Assembly (NCBI GenBank): GCA_947095585.1
Contig: OX352762.1
Coordinates: 115,536,930 to 115,600,929 of the forward strand
Source: Nephrocerus scutellatus
Taxonomy: Eukaryota; Arthropoda; Insecta; Diptera; Pipunculidae
Direction: 5' to 3'
Length of the DNA: 64,000 nt
The notes below the pieces were generated by a model. That model ran no database searches, was not told the origin of the DNA, and was given only the letters and a program-made list of their open reading frames with translations. Below, one piece after another: positions 24,373 through 36,660 of this stretch. A program made the position numbers and the translations under genes. Positions within the stretch are counted from its first letter, which is position 1. Each line of letters starts with the position of its first letter.

Positions 24373-24539
24373 TTGCAAATACAACACAACACAAGTTAAT
24401 TAATTTACAATTAACAACTTAATTACAAAAACAGTAAAATTAACTAAAGTTCACAAATTACACCGGTGATAACTTTAAATGTACACAAAACACTTAGTAC
24501 AACAATACTTGTACTTCACTACGAGTACTGCAAGAATTA

Positions 24540-25390
24540 CATACTGTGACATCAGGAGCACATTTTGGCGTTAATAAGACGCTAGATAAAGTCAGGAATC
24601 GCTTCTATTGGGTAAATTGCCGTAGAGATGTGGAAGACTGGTGTGACATGTGCGCAGCAAGCAAAGGACCGCAAACAAAATCTAGAGGAAAAATGCAACA
24701 GTACAATGTTGGGGCACCATTTGAGCGGGTGGCAATGGACATAGCTGGTCCATTCTTGGAAGCAAGAATGTGTGTGCATTGAGTACTTCAGTAATTTTGC
24801 ACAAGCATATCCCATTGCATACCAGGAAGCTAGCACGGTGACTAGGGCATTCGTGGATAGTTGGATCTGCAGATTTGGAGTACCTTTGTTGTTTACGCTG
24901 TCCACAACACGACTAAAAACTCACCAGCAATGGTTGTATTTGGCAAAGAACTTCGTCTACCATGCGACATTTAATTTGGGTCAACACCAGTAGAGCCCAA
25001 AACAAAGGAGAACTACGTTAGTGATTAATGAGGCAGAGACAGAGGAGGACCGCTGTTCATGATGCAGTAAGGAGTAACAAAGTGGATACCAGCAACCGGA
25101 TGAAAACGCGATATAACCTACGTGCGAACTGTTGAGGATTTCAGGAAGGAGATTTGGTCGGCCTTTACAATCCCAAAAGAAGAAAAGGTAAATCTCCAAA
25201 ACAACAGCAAAGTTGAGAAGGTCCTTACAAGATCATTAGGAGGATAAATTGATGTAGTATACCGGATTCAACAAAGCCCCAGATGTAAAATGAAAGTTGT
25301 TCACATTGACAGATTGACAAGGTACAACAACAGAAAGAGTGCTGAATCTCTTCGGGACGAACAGAATCAAGGTGGGGGTAATGTTACGAA
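24540..25390 (+). mobile_element. Gypsy-type LTR retrotransposon pol remnant (integrase)
   Basis: The frame at 24546-24782 contains the zinc-binding and early core part of a retrotransposon integrase: GAHFGVNKTLDKVRNRFYW, a C..C pair (WCDMCAASKGPQ), then PFERVAMDIAGPF with the first catalytic Asp. After a frame break come YFSNFAQAYPIAYQE and TRAFVDSW, and, following a large internal loss, a C-terminal integrase part around 25140-25360 (GDLVGLYNPKRRKGKSP and VVHIDRL-like text in shifted frames). The style matches the mdg1/412 lineage of Gypsy elements. No LTRs, gag or protease were seen. It is a dead fragment with several breaks. Confidence 0.8.
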
Positions 25391-25394
25391 AAGT

Positions 25395-27831
25395 AATTAG
25401 TAGATAATGTAAAACGAATCCCAATGGTGTAGGGTGTGTGTCCTTTTATATTGACAGTACATAGTTTGTCTTGTTCTCAGTATCAGCCATTTCCAACTTT
25501 CGCCTTTTATCACTCAAAGGTAACCGCTATCCAATAATACCGATATTGTCAGCGTATGCAATCAGTTGCACAGTCTTCTTAAAGAAGTGGACTTGAGTAT
25601 TTTCCATATTATGACAATAAATGAACAAATATATGTATTTCCTCAATATTCGAGAACAACTATTTGACGTCTCTTTTCGAGTGTATAAGTGCATCGTTAA
25701 CCAGATCAGCAGTCCTCATTAGAATGCCTATATAATAACGTATTGACTAGACATGGAATGAGCTCAAATAGCTATAAATCTCTTTCATAGACAACATAAC
25801 AATATTATCCAGAAATATTTCGCTTGCAACTGCTGTGGATATATAATATTCCATAGGGATAAATTATTATATGTAAATATTGCGTGCACATGAGGCTCAA
25901 GGAGGCAATGGAAGGCAACCTGCCAAAACTAACAAGCCCCAACATTTGCGGCTTTGTATTTTGCAGAAGCAGAAATGGGTGTTAACCGCCCGCTTTAAGA
26001 AGGTCTCTTGTACGCCTTGCTTATATAGCAATGATATACGGTGCGCGGGCTGCCAGGCAGTTTGCGCGCTGTTGTTAATAAATTTATTACCCTGACGCAA
26101 TAAGTGCGGAACTTAACGAGATTCTTTGGCCTTTACTTTTCTTTTTAAAATTCCTTAGTTTTTCTATATTTTCTACACCAGAACTAGAAACTAAGGGCCG
26201 CATGCGACCGCTCGAGCATGAATGAATAGAACGAGTGAGCGAATGACTCCTGAATGAAATCCTTTCCTTTCATACGATGTTGCTAGTACGGAATTTTGCA
26301 AAATATTTCGCTACACCGCAACAAGAAGCGGCGTACTGTACCCATACATATTTACACAGGTGAGACGACGCACGACGACGGTCAATATGTGAGTACCTAC
26401 ATACAACAGTCGGCATAATTTACAACAAAAACAAAAAAACAAAAGAACATCTCCAGTGGATACCTGGTGTGTTGTCGTGCATTAAGCGAACGCATCTCGC
26501 TAGACGATCGTAATGAATGGCTTGATGGCAAAGCATTTACCGCGCAATTTTCATCTATACGTTTGCATCTTCTTCGAAAACTTGGACGCGATTTTCCAAG
26601 TGACACCAGACACAACGTGGAAACGGAAATACGCGGCTTTTATGTTTATTTGAAATTTGTTGCTTTTGTTAGTTGAGGGGGCATTTGCGGGCTGTGAAGC
26701 TCATCGCATTCTGATTGCAAAACTTTTTCGCACCCTTTTGACTGAAACAACTAAACAACCATTATAAAAAGTAACTATTTTTACCTTGAAAGTACAAACC
26801 TACTGAAACGAAAAATGTCACAGAAATTAAAAGAACCGACATTGTATTGTAAACAAAAAGAAGACTCTATCTCCCTCAGTTCCATCTATAGTGGAATCAA
26901 TCATCTCCGACCCTCTCCATTTCAGAATGAATTGTTTACTAACCTAATAACAACCGGTGATCTGCATCACTCTGATCTTGTTAACATCGCAATCTGCAAT
27001 AAAAAGTGAGCACGTGCATTTCGAGAGCAGATCTTCATTGCCCCTTTGGATGTTCTCGTAGTTTTATCAACACACACGTCACACATTTAAACTCAATGAA
27101 CCTCCATTTAACACTTCATCATAATGATCACCACCATCTTCTACTGAAGATCACATATTTACACGCAAAAGCGTGACCGATAAATAACTAAAGAAGATCT
27201 CTAGGGGAAGATCGATACACTCAAACGCATAGCGCACAGCTCTTGGAGCATACAATCGTTTTAATGGTCTAGCTTAGCACTTACTTGCAATACACTTTAC
27301 ACACTCACAGAAGCTATAGAAAAATCAGAATGTAATCAGAAAAAATACTTGCACTCTTTATAATCTACTTACTTCTACCGGGATTAATAGATTTTCCCTG
27401 ATGGGCGAAGCAGTGATCGGATGGTACGATGATGATCTTTCCTTTATGTGATGATGTTTATTTATGGTTTAGAACTTACACACCTCAGATACACACTTGC
27501 GATACTTAACTGACCGACAGGTAGACAGACAGAAGATATGTATAGATCGTAAGGCGATGCATATCGCGATCGTTTTTCCCCCCTTTACAAATCATTTTTT
27601 TATGGGAGTAAAACTATAAATGTGAGAGCATCATAGACCCTTCGGGGCCAACTAGGCCAACATTAATTTCAACAGAAACTGCAGCTATCAAAAAGATCAA
27701 CTGTCAGATAGATCAGGATTGCCGATCGTTAGACCTGAGAGAAGGACTTCTTTTGGCTTCTTTCAATGTTGCGCTTTGCTCTGGTTATATCAGCACATAA
27801 TAAAAGTTAAGGCTTCTAGATTGATCGCTCA
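25395..27831. other. No gene recognised
   Basis: Short overlapping frames on both strands (for example 25880-26095 + and 25897-26100 -, 26397-26615 -) have no domain. From about 27120 on, AGATC-containing text is frequent but not periodic. No TE protein seen. Confidence 0.45.
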
Positions 27832-29037
27832 AGAAGAACTGATCGCATAATTCGAGTGGAATAGTAATCATTGCTAGAGGAATGTTTGATCTCTTGTTTG
27901 ATCTTTGAAATGTCAAGTAGTATTAGGATTGAACGCGGTTTGTTAATCGGGATTAAATTGGCTCTAAGCGCAGTTTAAAACGTTATCCGCACAATAATTA
28001 TGTGGTATGAATTGCCCGATATGTTTGTCGGTAAAATCAATATGCACCGAATTGGTTTCGTTTATTTTGATACGCCACTTGATAGTCCAGCGTTGTGCTT
28101 TGGCAATAGCTGCCTGTAATTTTCCTGTTGATTCGATATTATTGTCGCCAAAAGCCATAATTGCAGTATCATCAGCGAATGCAGCAACAATGTTTTCATT
28201 GAACGTATGTAAGTCGCTAGTGTACATCAGGTAAAGGGTTGGTCCTAGTACACTGCCTTGTGGAACACCTGCTTGAATTTTCTTTATGTCAGAATAGGCT
28301 TCCGCTTGTTTGGTTCAGAATCAATCTTTCTGATATATAATAATTAGTAGTTCTGAGTACTGGGCTTGAAGCAGTTATTTGAGCTTGTAATTCTAACCCT
28401 CATGCCAGACATTATCAAAAGCCTCCAAATATATTTTTGAACAGACTTCTTTCTCTTCAAGATGATCCTAGTGATTCGATGAATCTGGGTCAATCGTGGA
28501 GTGTTGATTTCTGAATCCAAATTGATGATCTGGGATTAGATTTCTCTTTGCGATGAAAGATATTAATCTTTTTAGTAAGCGTTTTTCAAACAGTTTCGAA
28601 ATAATCAGTATTAGTGATGATGGGCTGGTTTACCTGTATAGGAATCATAATGAGTTCAGCCACCTTCCATAATTGTGGTACGTATTTCAGTCTGAATGAT
28701 GCATTGATCAAATTAGTTATTTAATTTAAGGCCTTTCTTGGAAGTTCTCTGAGTATTTGTCCATTGATAAGGTCAAAACCAAGAGCAATATTAGTTTTTA
28801 TTTCTGTTTTAACTTCAGCCAATGTAACTAATGGAATTGCTATCCTTTCTTACTCAATAATATCAGGCAGTATTTCAATACTATCCACTACGTTCGGTTG
28901 GAATATTCCTTCTAGATGTTCTGCAAACATTGATGTATTAAGTATGTTAAAAACGTATAACACTTCACTTATTTACCGCTATAATTGTACATTTAAATTT
29001 AATCTAATTAGTTAAATTAAGCTCGGTTGCAATATGT
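27832..29037 (-). mobile_element. Tandem unit A: Jockey RT fragment plus one satellite monomer
   Basis: First copy of a 1206-bp direct duplication. On the - strand it encodes part of a Jockey-clade reverse transcriptase: upstream pieces near 28800-28400 in broken frames, then a clean 87-codon frame at 28227-27964 with AAFADDTAIM (catalytic FADD), KLQAAIAKAQRWTIKWRIKINE and the D-K-position text SVHIDFTDKHIGQ. The + end of the unit (about 28935-29037) is not LINE but one monomer of the 84-bp satellite found at 30244-31200. The RT is 5'-truncated and inactive. Confidence 0.88.
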
Positions 29038-30243
29038 AGAAGAACTGATCGCATAATTCGAGTGGAATAGTAATCATTGCTAGAGGAATGTTTGATCTCT
29101 TGTTTGATCTTTGAAATGTCAAGTAGTATTAGGATTGAACGCGGTTTGTTAATCGGGATTAAATTGGCTTTAAGCGCAGTTTAAAACGTTATCCGCACAA
29201 TAATTATGTGGTATGAATTGCCCGATATGTTTGTCGGTAAAATCAATATGCACCGAATTGGTTTCGTTTATTTTGATACGCCACTTGATAGTCCAGCGTT
29301 GTGCTTTGGCAATAGCTGCCTGTAATTTTCCTGTTGATTCGATATTATTGTCGCCAAAAGCCATAATTGCAGTATCATCAGCGAATGCAGCAACAATGTT
29401 TTCATTGAACGTATGTAAGTCGCTAGTGTACATCAGGTAAAGGGTTGGTCCTAGTACACTGCCTTGTGGAACACCTGCTTGAATTTTCTTTATGTCAGAA
29501 TAGGCTTCCGCTTGTTTGGTTCAGAATCAATCTTTCTGATATATAATAATTAGTAGTTCTGAGTACTGGGCTTGAAGCAGTTATTTGAGCTTGTAATTCT
29601 AACCCTCATGCCAGACATTATCAAAAGCCTCCAAATATATTTTTGAACAGACTTCTTTCTCTTCAAGATGATCCTAGTGATTCGATGAATCTGGGTCAAT
29701 CGTGGAGTGTTGATTTCTGAATCCAAATTGATGATCTGGGATTAGATTTCTCTTTGCGATGAAAGATATTAATCTTTTTAGTAAGCGTTTTTCAAACAGT
29801 TTCGAAATAATCAGTATTAGTGATGATGGGCTGGTTTACCTGTATAGGAATCATAATGAGTTCAGCCACCTTCCATAATTGTGGTACGTATTTCAGTCTG
29901 AATGATGCATTGATCAAATTAGTTATTTAATTTAAGGCCTTTCTTGGAAGTTCTCTGAGTATTTGTCCATTGATAAGGTCAAAACCAAGAGCAATATTAG
30001 TTTTTATTTCTGTTTTAACTTCAGCCAATGTAACTAATGGAATTGCTATCCTTTCTTACTCAATAATATCAGGCAGTATTTCAATACTATCCACTACGTT
30101 CGGTTGGAATATTCCTTCTAGATGTTCTGCAAACATTGATGTATTAAGTATGTTAAAAACGTATAACACTTCACTTATTTACCGCTATAATTGTACTTTT
30201 AAATTTAATCTAATTAGTTAAATTAAGCTCGGTTGCAATATGT
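29038..30243 (-). mobile_element. Tandem unit B: near-identical copy of unit A
   Basis: Repeats 27832-29037 base for base with an offset of 1206; by eye I found only two substitutions (27964 versus 29170, and one near 28994 versus 30200). The 87-codon FADD frame at 29433-29170 is identical in translation. After its last base the sequence continues into the satellite array rather than into another LINE copy. Confidence 0.9.
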
Positions 30244-31200
30244 ATAAGGGTTCGCTTGAACTTACCGCTGTAATTGCACCGTGCGCCGTGGCTCAGTGGA
30301 AATGCGCATGGTTACTGAGCAGAAGGTTCAGGGTTCGAGTCCCAGTAACACTAAAAGTATTTTTCACGGTGTACCACCTTTCGCGAATGTCTGTGTGAAT
30401 GTGTCCAAAAATATACATGCACACACAAATATTCGCGAGAAGCTAGGCCTTGGACCGCAACGGTCTGTCGCGCCGAATATTTTTATTATTATTATTATTA
30501 TCATAATTGCACTGAAAGAGTTAATTTAGTTAATTTGTTAAGCTCGGCTGTAATATGTATAATAGTTTCACTTGCATTTACCGATATAATTACACTAAAA
30601 GAGATAATATATAGTCAATTGGTTAAGCTCGGTTGCTATATGTACAAGAGTTTGTTGGCATTTACCGGTATAACTACACTGAAACATTTAATATAGTTAA
30701 TTAGTCAAGCTCAGAAGCATAATGTATAACAGTTCATTTGAATTTTCCGTTATAATTACACTTAAAGAGTTAATTTAGTTTTTTGAATAAGCTCGGTTAA
30801 AATATGTATAACAGTTCAATTGTGTGCGTACAGCTATAATTACACTCAAACAGTTAATTTAGTTTGTTTGATAAGCTCGGTAAAAATATGTATAACAGTT
30901 CAATTGTATTCGTACTGCTATAATTACACTCAAACAGTGAATTTAGTTTGTTGGATAAGCTCAGTAAAAATATGTATAACAGTTCACTTGTATGAGTACA
31001 GCTATAATTACACTCAAACAGTTAATTTAGTTTGTTTGATAAGCTCGGTAAAAATATGTATAACAGTTCTATTGTATTCGTACTGCTATAATTACACTCA
31101 AACAGTGAATTTAGTTTGTTGGATAAGCTCAGTAATAATATGTATAGCAGTTCACTTGTATACATACGTACTGCCATAATTACACCAAAAATTTTACTAT
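30244..31200. repeat. 84-bp satellite array with 168-bp higher-order period
   Basis: The phrase AAGCTCGGTAAAAATATG recurs at about 30540, 30625, 30707, 30789, 30873, 30957, 31041 and 31125; the last five steps are exactly 84 bp and the earlier ones 82-85. Units alternate (GTTAAT...TTTGATAAGCTCGG versus GTGAAT...TTGGATAAGCTCAG), so the newest part of the array amplified as a 168-bp dimer. Because 84 is a multiple of three, a 119-codon open frame runs through it at 30820-31179; it is a by-product, not a gene. The array is broken by a SINE at 30280-30503. Confidence 0.92.
30280..30503 (+). mobile_element. tRNA-derived SINE inside the satellite, 9-bp TSD
   Basis: Starts CGTGCGCCGTGGCTCAGTGG (A box) with GGTTCGAGTCCC (B box) at about 30334, and ends with CTTGGACCGCAACGGTCTG and a (TTA)n tail. 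TAATTGCAC is duplicated exactly at 30271-30279 and 30504-30512 and is itself the satellite sequence (ATAATTACAC in other monomers). Near its 3' end GACCG and CGGTC (30453-30457, 30461-30465) form a perfect short stem. Confidence 0.93.
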
Positions 31201-34200
31201 AGTTAGTACGCTCAAAGGCTTACTATATACTTAGTTGGTTTAAGTTCAATAGCAATAGGTAATCTTTTTTTGTCTAAGCTACTCTTACTACTTACCTACA
31301 TCTATCAAGCAACAATGTAAGTCGGTGATATATTTGAGAATAACAAGAAGCCTCATCTCATCCTCGTTCGATGTATATCTAAATATCTTCACCTGTGTTC
31401 GTGTTCAGTATAACTTTGATCATTTCCGTTTGACGAAGACGACAAAAGTGCATCGTTCATCGTCGTTCAATCGTCATCGCAACAGTTATGCAGTTTCCGT
31501 GGAGCTCCTCTTCATCATTTTTTTCCATTTTATCAAATAAGTCAAATTCCACACTCAATATATATAGGCGGAGTACAGGGGAAGGCACATGATGAATGTG
31601 TCTGTAAGCACTACACTCGCACTACGTTATATGCGTTAAATGTTCCCGATCGTCCATCGTCTGATGATCATGATGATGGTTTTGATCTCGACCGAAAAAT
31701 GTTGACTCAAATTTTTGAAAATCTTTCCGTCGTATAGATCGTGGTGCACCGAATGCTTGATATTTGAGAAAAGTTTTTAATTACGCGCCTGTGCAAATTA
31801 CACATTTCGGCAAGATGCTCAATAACGCATATCACGCACTGAAAATGCGGAAAATGTGTGTGCGCGCTCTGTGCAAAAAGGACATGCACTGAAGATTGAA
31901 ATGGAGAAAAAAAAATTGTTCAGCCTTTAGCGTGTAACGATCGATTTGTCCGATCATTTGTTCATGAGTTTTTCACTCTTCGTTATGCCAAACCGCGCAG
32001 CCGAGTCGCTCCACCCAAATCGAGAGATTTCCGAAATGGAAAGATATGTTTGACGACCGTGAAACATTTCAATAGATCCTTATCGGGACGGACGACAGAG
32101 AGCGCGACACAAACGACAATAAGTTCGTTTGTTCGCTCGAGATCTGAATGATCTTGTCCCAGTGGCACATGCCCTATCTATCGTATGGGAAAAAATTAAA
32201 AAAAAAAAAACAATACCCGATTGGATCGATCATTGAAGGATGCCCTACCTGGTGGTTATTACTGGTGTTGATGTTGATGTTCTGGCGTTCTTCTATCGTT
32301 GAGCGGGCAAGTCATCAAACCTCGTTAACACGTGACATAAAAAAAACTCTAGAATAGCCTGCCTTTTGTTGTGAGTAAATAAATAATTATAATTTCGCGC
32401 GTAATGTTGATTGGAATATCCTGGCGTGAGATCTGATAATGATGTTAGTCACCTCCATCTTTCCAACCATCTATCTTTCCCGCCTTTCCTACAATTGATC
32501 TCCCCCAAACTGATTGCTTAATCGCGCAGCACTCAGTTCATCAGCCAGCCATATAATAACTTCTGCAAAATGAAAATAGAGAGCGTCTGCGCGCTGGACG
32601 CATATCATTCCGTATTTGGCCTATCGATCCATCGATCGATCGTTCAGTCAAGCGCACGCTTGCGCACTTCTCATGATTTTTCTGCTGAAATATCGCCGCA
32701 TTCGCCATTTACGCAGATTATGTGTGCAAGATATGCGTGTGCACATTTTAATATCCGGAATTGGAATGAGAAAAATTAATACCTACACTGGATATGTAGG
32801 TAGGTAGGTCCACGAGATTGACCATATTACGGCCCGCTTGAGTAATGATGACAGGTTACTATCGCTCTGCAGATTGTCGTCGATTGGTACCCTACTGCTT
32901 TGGAGGTATACACGAGAGAATGTTCTTCTAAATTGGTTCAATGTTGTTCCCATGTGCACCTTACTTTTGCATTGTATTTGGATTTTTTTTATTTTCGTAA
33001 ATGCGGCCGGTGCAAATGAATTTCCATTGAATTTTCCCATAAATGCATTTGCGCGATTGCAATGGAATATCCGATCCGACAACAACAACAACAATAACAA
33101 TGAAAAACAAAAACAACAACTCATTTTCTCATTAAGTATGTGAGTAGCGTAGCGTAGTACGTTGCATTATGGAAAATTGTTGGAATGAATGAAAAAATGA
33201 ATGAGTTTAGCCGGGCGCAAAAAATGCAAAATCAAAATTCCCCCATATATACCTACCTACCTATGCAGTCTGATGTGTAAGCAACAACAGGTGCGCGCAG
33301 CCGTACATTACCTTGACAACAGCGCGAGTGTCGGCGCACAAAAACATCAGAAATTGCGAGTGGAAAATTCTGTCCGCTCTGTTTGCGGCGAGAATGAGAG
33401 ACAGATATGAATTCACTTTTCCACACTTGGAACACAGGAGGTCGATCGGTCGGTCGGCATGGCCCGCCGAGCCAGTCATCAGTGAGTGCATCAGTTGTTA
33501 GATTATTACCCAAGATTCAAGGTTTAAAATCAACATTATTCCATAGAACCTGCTGCACTGAAATTGTAGTGAAGCAGAACACATCTGAATCATCTGATCG
33601 CACGCCATTATGATGCAACGACGATTGGATACGCGCGGCACAGTTATAACATCAACGCTAATTGCAGTTGGAATAACTAAGAATCTAACCACCGCGATCC
33701 CGAGAGACTGCGCGAAAATAAAATCGAAAATTTATTGCGCTTGCCGCCGCCATTAGTTTCCGGAATGGGTCGAGCGGCAAAAGTTGTGAAAACCTTCAGA
33801 GGTGACATAATAATTATGCCAAAGCCCGCCGGCCGGCCTGCGCCGGATGGAGACAGAGACTGACTTCCTTTCGGCGTAATCGCGCTGATCGATTAAGATA
33901 GGATGAAACCCGAAGCTGTAGACAAGATGTTTCAATACGTTCCATCAAGCACTACCGGAAATAAGATTAAAACTTTAATGGAAAAGCACGAAAAGTATTG
34001 GTGAGATTTTATAGTTAAGCGACAAACGACTCATTATGACTGCATGCGAGGAGGAGATGCAATTTGTTGTTAGGAGGATGCATCCCAGAAATATGAAGCA
34101 GCTTTTTTTTTTATTCTTGCCAGCCTTGGTTTGAGTTTGCCATGGTTGACGGGTTACACAAACCGGCGTGTTTACACGCCATTACAACCTGAAAACTATC

Positions 34201-34920
34201 TTCTCTATCTTTGACTATGAACTTTCAAAGCAAGACAATGCCTTGTTGCGAATTATCGAGAATGTTTCATGTTCATATGTGAAAATGCGAGTGTACTGCG
34301 AACATGGTATGCCTTTTAGCATTCATTTTTTTTTGCAATGATGGTAGTAGAACTTGCAACTTGTATATGAACTTTGTGGGTTCGGATCTCAAGCATACTT
34401 GAGTTATTATTATTCACCATCCAGGAAGACATGGCGGATACAAAACTTCATTATTGTCATGCGACAAAAACCGTCTTTGACTCGAGGCAAAAACATCGCA
34501 TGAACAACGAAGTTTTAATACATATGTGCATATATTTATTATATACGCACGAAGAGTACGAGTAGGGGCGTATAAAATATATTTTTGTTATTTATTTAGT
34601 TTAAGATAAAAAAGACTTTAGTTAGATTTAAAAGAAGTTATATAAGACATTGATTATCTAAATACATCATTTACAGTTTTTTAAACCTTAACTTTGAGAT
34701 AGAAAAATCAATCAGATTGCAAATGGAATTGAAAGCAACAGAACATTAAAGAATCGGATCATTCAACAAAAAGTTCATGTTGCAATGAGTAATGTAAACA
34801 AGTAAATGAAAAAAACTTCATTTTTTGGGTACAAACTTTTATGTATACATCGAAACACGCCACATAGTCCTTTATTATTTGGTAATAATCGCCAAAATAT
34901 ATTTCAAAGCATTTTCTTTT
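31201..34920. other. No gene or TE recognised
   Basis: Many small frames on both strands but no domain. Simple tracts: GTAGGTAGGTAGGT near 32795, (AAC)n near 33080-33120, CCTACCTACCTA near 33253. The region 32100-33700 is less AT-rich than its surroundings and would be a place to look for conserved non-coding Dll elements (inference only). Confidence 0.45.
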
Positions 34921-34989
34921 TTCCATGCATCACACGCACCACACATGACACGCGTTACACGCGGGATATCAAAATTGGCCACTGACATT

Positions 34990-35220
34990 GAGATGCTCAC
35001 AAAACTTCAGCCTTCTAGGTCGTGCGAAAAGTGTTTAAAAAGGACCTCAAAAACGAGAAAATGGCGGTACATCATACGCGCCACACACGAAACACGCACA
35101 CGTTAAAAGTGGAATATAAAAAATGCAATTTTTGACTAAGACACTAACAAAATGTCAGCTCTCTACGTCGTGTGGAAGGTGGTTAAAAAGGACCTCAAAG
35201 TAGTCGAAAATACGGCCACA
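34990..35220. repeat. Diverged tandem duplication, about 150 bp
   Basis: CAGCCTTCTAGGTCGTGCG followed by GTTTAAAAAGGACCTCAAA near 35009-35050 is echoed by CAGCTCTCTACGTCGTGTGG and GGTTAAAAAGGACCTCAAAG near 35156-35200. Only two units, with many differences. Confidence 0.6.
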
Positions 35221-35439
35221 AACACATGGGTCAAGTCAAGTTAAATAAAAGTTTTTAAAAGGTTCCTGGATTGCATTCCAGGCCTTTCAGGAGCATAAAA
35301 ATAAAACAAGGATAAGATATCCGGGCAAGTAATAGCGTCTGTAAATACGTCCCTAACAAAATTTGACAAGCAAATCAGTTGAAAGTGGTTGAAGGTCGAT
35401 CAGTAATTACCTAGCCTTAGCCTTAGCAATCACCCCAGT

Positions 35440-35945
35440 TCACATGCCTTAATGCAAATCGTTTTGAATTCTCTCCAGACAAATGTAATATAAATTAATA
35501 TTAGATTTCGTTAGCGTTGCTCCCTTGCAGGAGTAAACCTCACAGCCCCTCGATACATCCCCAGAAAGAAACTGGGTCCGCACCATAGTTGTCCCAGTAC
35601 AGGCAGTTCTCCAAAGAGGTCCACCTGGTCTCTCAGACTCGGTTTTCCCGCAGGTCAACCTTATCCGTTGGGCAAGACAACTCCCCTGGTACCAATTCAA
35701 CCTTGTATGGTGTCTGACATCAATGGCTTCAGTTGTTTCCGATATGAGTGCCTGGACGATTGCAAAGCAGACCCCAAGTTTTCCACACGCGACCATGGTC
35801 AGATCTGGCATCAAGGATCACCCGTTCGTTCAGGTGTGAGTGCCTAGGCGATTGCAAAGCAGGCGCTGGCAGCACATCCTTCCGGATCTATTCTATATGC
35901 GGAATACAAATTGCAGTTTCACATCTGGGTCTTTCAGTGCTGCTA
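35440..35945. other. Unassigned GC-richer block
   Basis: A 121-codon frame on the - strand (35449-35814) has no domain I know. The phrase GAGTGCCT(G/A)G(A/G)CGATTGCAAAGCAG occurs twice (about 35746 and 35839). It may be the continuation of the RTE-like LINE to its right, but I could not show that. Confidence 0.35.
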
Positions 35946-35949
35946 CAGC

Positions 35950-36660
35950 TGGCATTCTCTTTGTTTGACTTCGTGTGGCCATGTGTGGTCTACTGCCAAC
36001 CACAAGATGCTAGTCGCTATTGACGTCTGCTGCTCTTCGGGTTCTAACGTCAAGCAACGATGCTCGCCACTTGATGCAGTGTGATCGATCTAGTTGATAT
36101 ACATGCGATCAGGAGAGGTCCAGGTGGCCTTGCGTATATTTTTGTGGGGCAAAATTGTGCCTCCAATGCTAGGTTGAGATCAGAACATAGCTAAATTAAA
36201 CTTTATCCGTTGTCATTCATAGAATCAACGCCGTGCTTTCTCAAAACATGTTCCCAATCACTGTTGTCGCTGCCTACGTTTGCGTTAACGTCGCCCAACA
36301 AAATAACGATTTCACTATTCCGTAGTTGGTTTAATGAAATATTTTGACATAGGTAAAACATGACTTAAACAAACACGACCTGCCGAACAGCTGATTTAAA
36401 TCTTGCAATAATAATTCCATCGGATATTGCTTGCTAGTCTTGTAACGATCTTCTCGCGGCTTTAGAAAGCAGAAATACCACTCCATTCTCCAGAAACTCG
36501 CCGGTAGATGTTCGCTTTTCCCCTACTCCTTAACTAAGACCGATAACCTCTAGATGGTATTTTCGAAATTGTTTTATTAATTGCGTTGTTGTTGTCTTTA
36601 CGAGCGTGCGAATGTTCCAAGTTTAAATGCATTTTCGGTGGTACAAAGGTCATCGTTAAT
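35950..36660 (-). mobile_element. LINE endonuclease fragment, RTE-like
   Basis: The - strand at about 36330-36050 reads EIVILLGDVNANVGSDNSDW, then HVLRKHGVDSMNDNG and, after a shift, KNIRKATWTSPD followed by an NQIDH-like remnant. This is the apurinic endonuclease (EEP) domain, which nicks target DNA: the GD-N catalytic motif is kept and the SDH end is lost. Stops interrupt it. The + strand LINE at 39.0-40.0 kb is related in style. Confidence 0.75.

Noticed and set aside
28007..28234. 75-codon frame on +, identical at 29213-29440
   Set aside because: Antisense of the Jockey RT frame, duplicated with the 1206-bp unit.
30290..30350. Free-standing tRNA gene
   Set aside because: A and B boxes are present, but the sequence continues into the SINE body with a (TTA)n tail and TSD, and no clean cloverleaf is seen.
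30820..31179. 119-codon repeat protein on +
   Set aside because: Satellite with an 84-bp period (28 codons) read in frame; no start context or domain.
32100..33700. Region as a possible enhancer of Dll
   Set aside because: Only base composition supports it; without cross-species alignment I cannot call a regulatory site.
35449..35814. 121-codon frame on -
   Set aside because: No domain, and the local tandem phrase suggests repeat-derived sequence.
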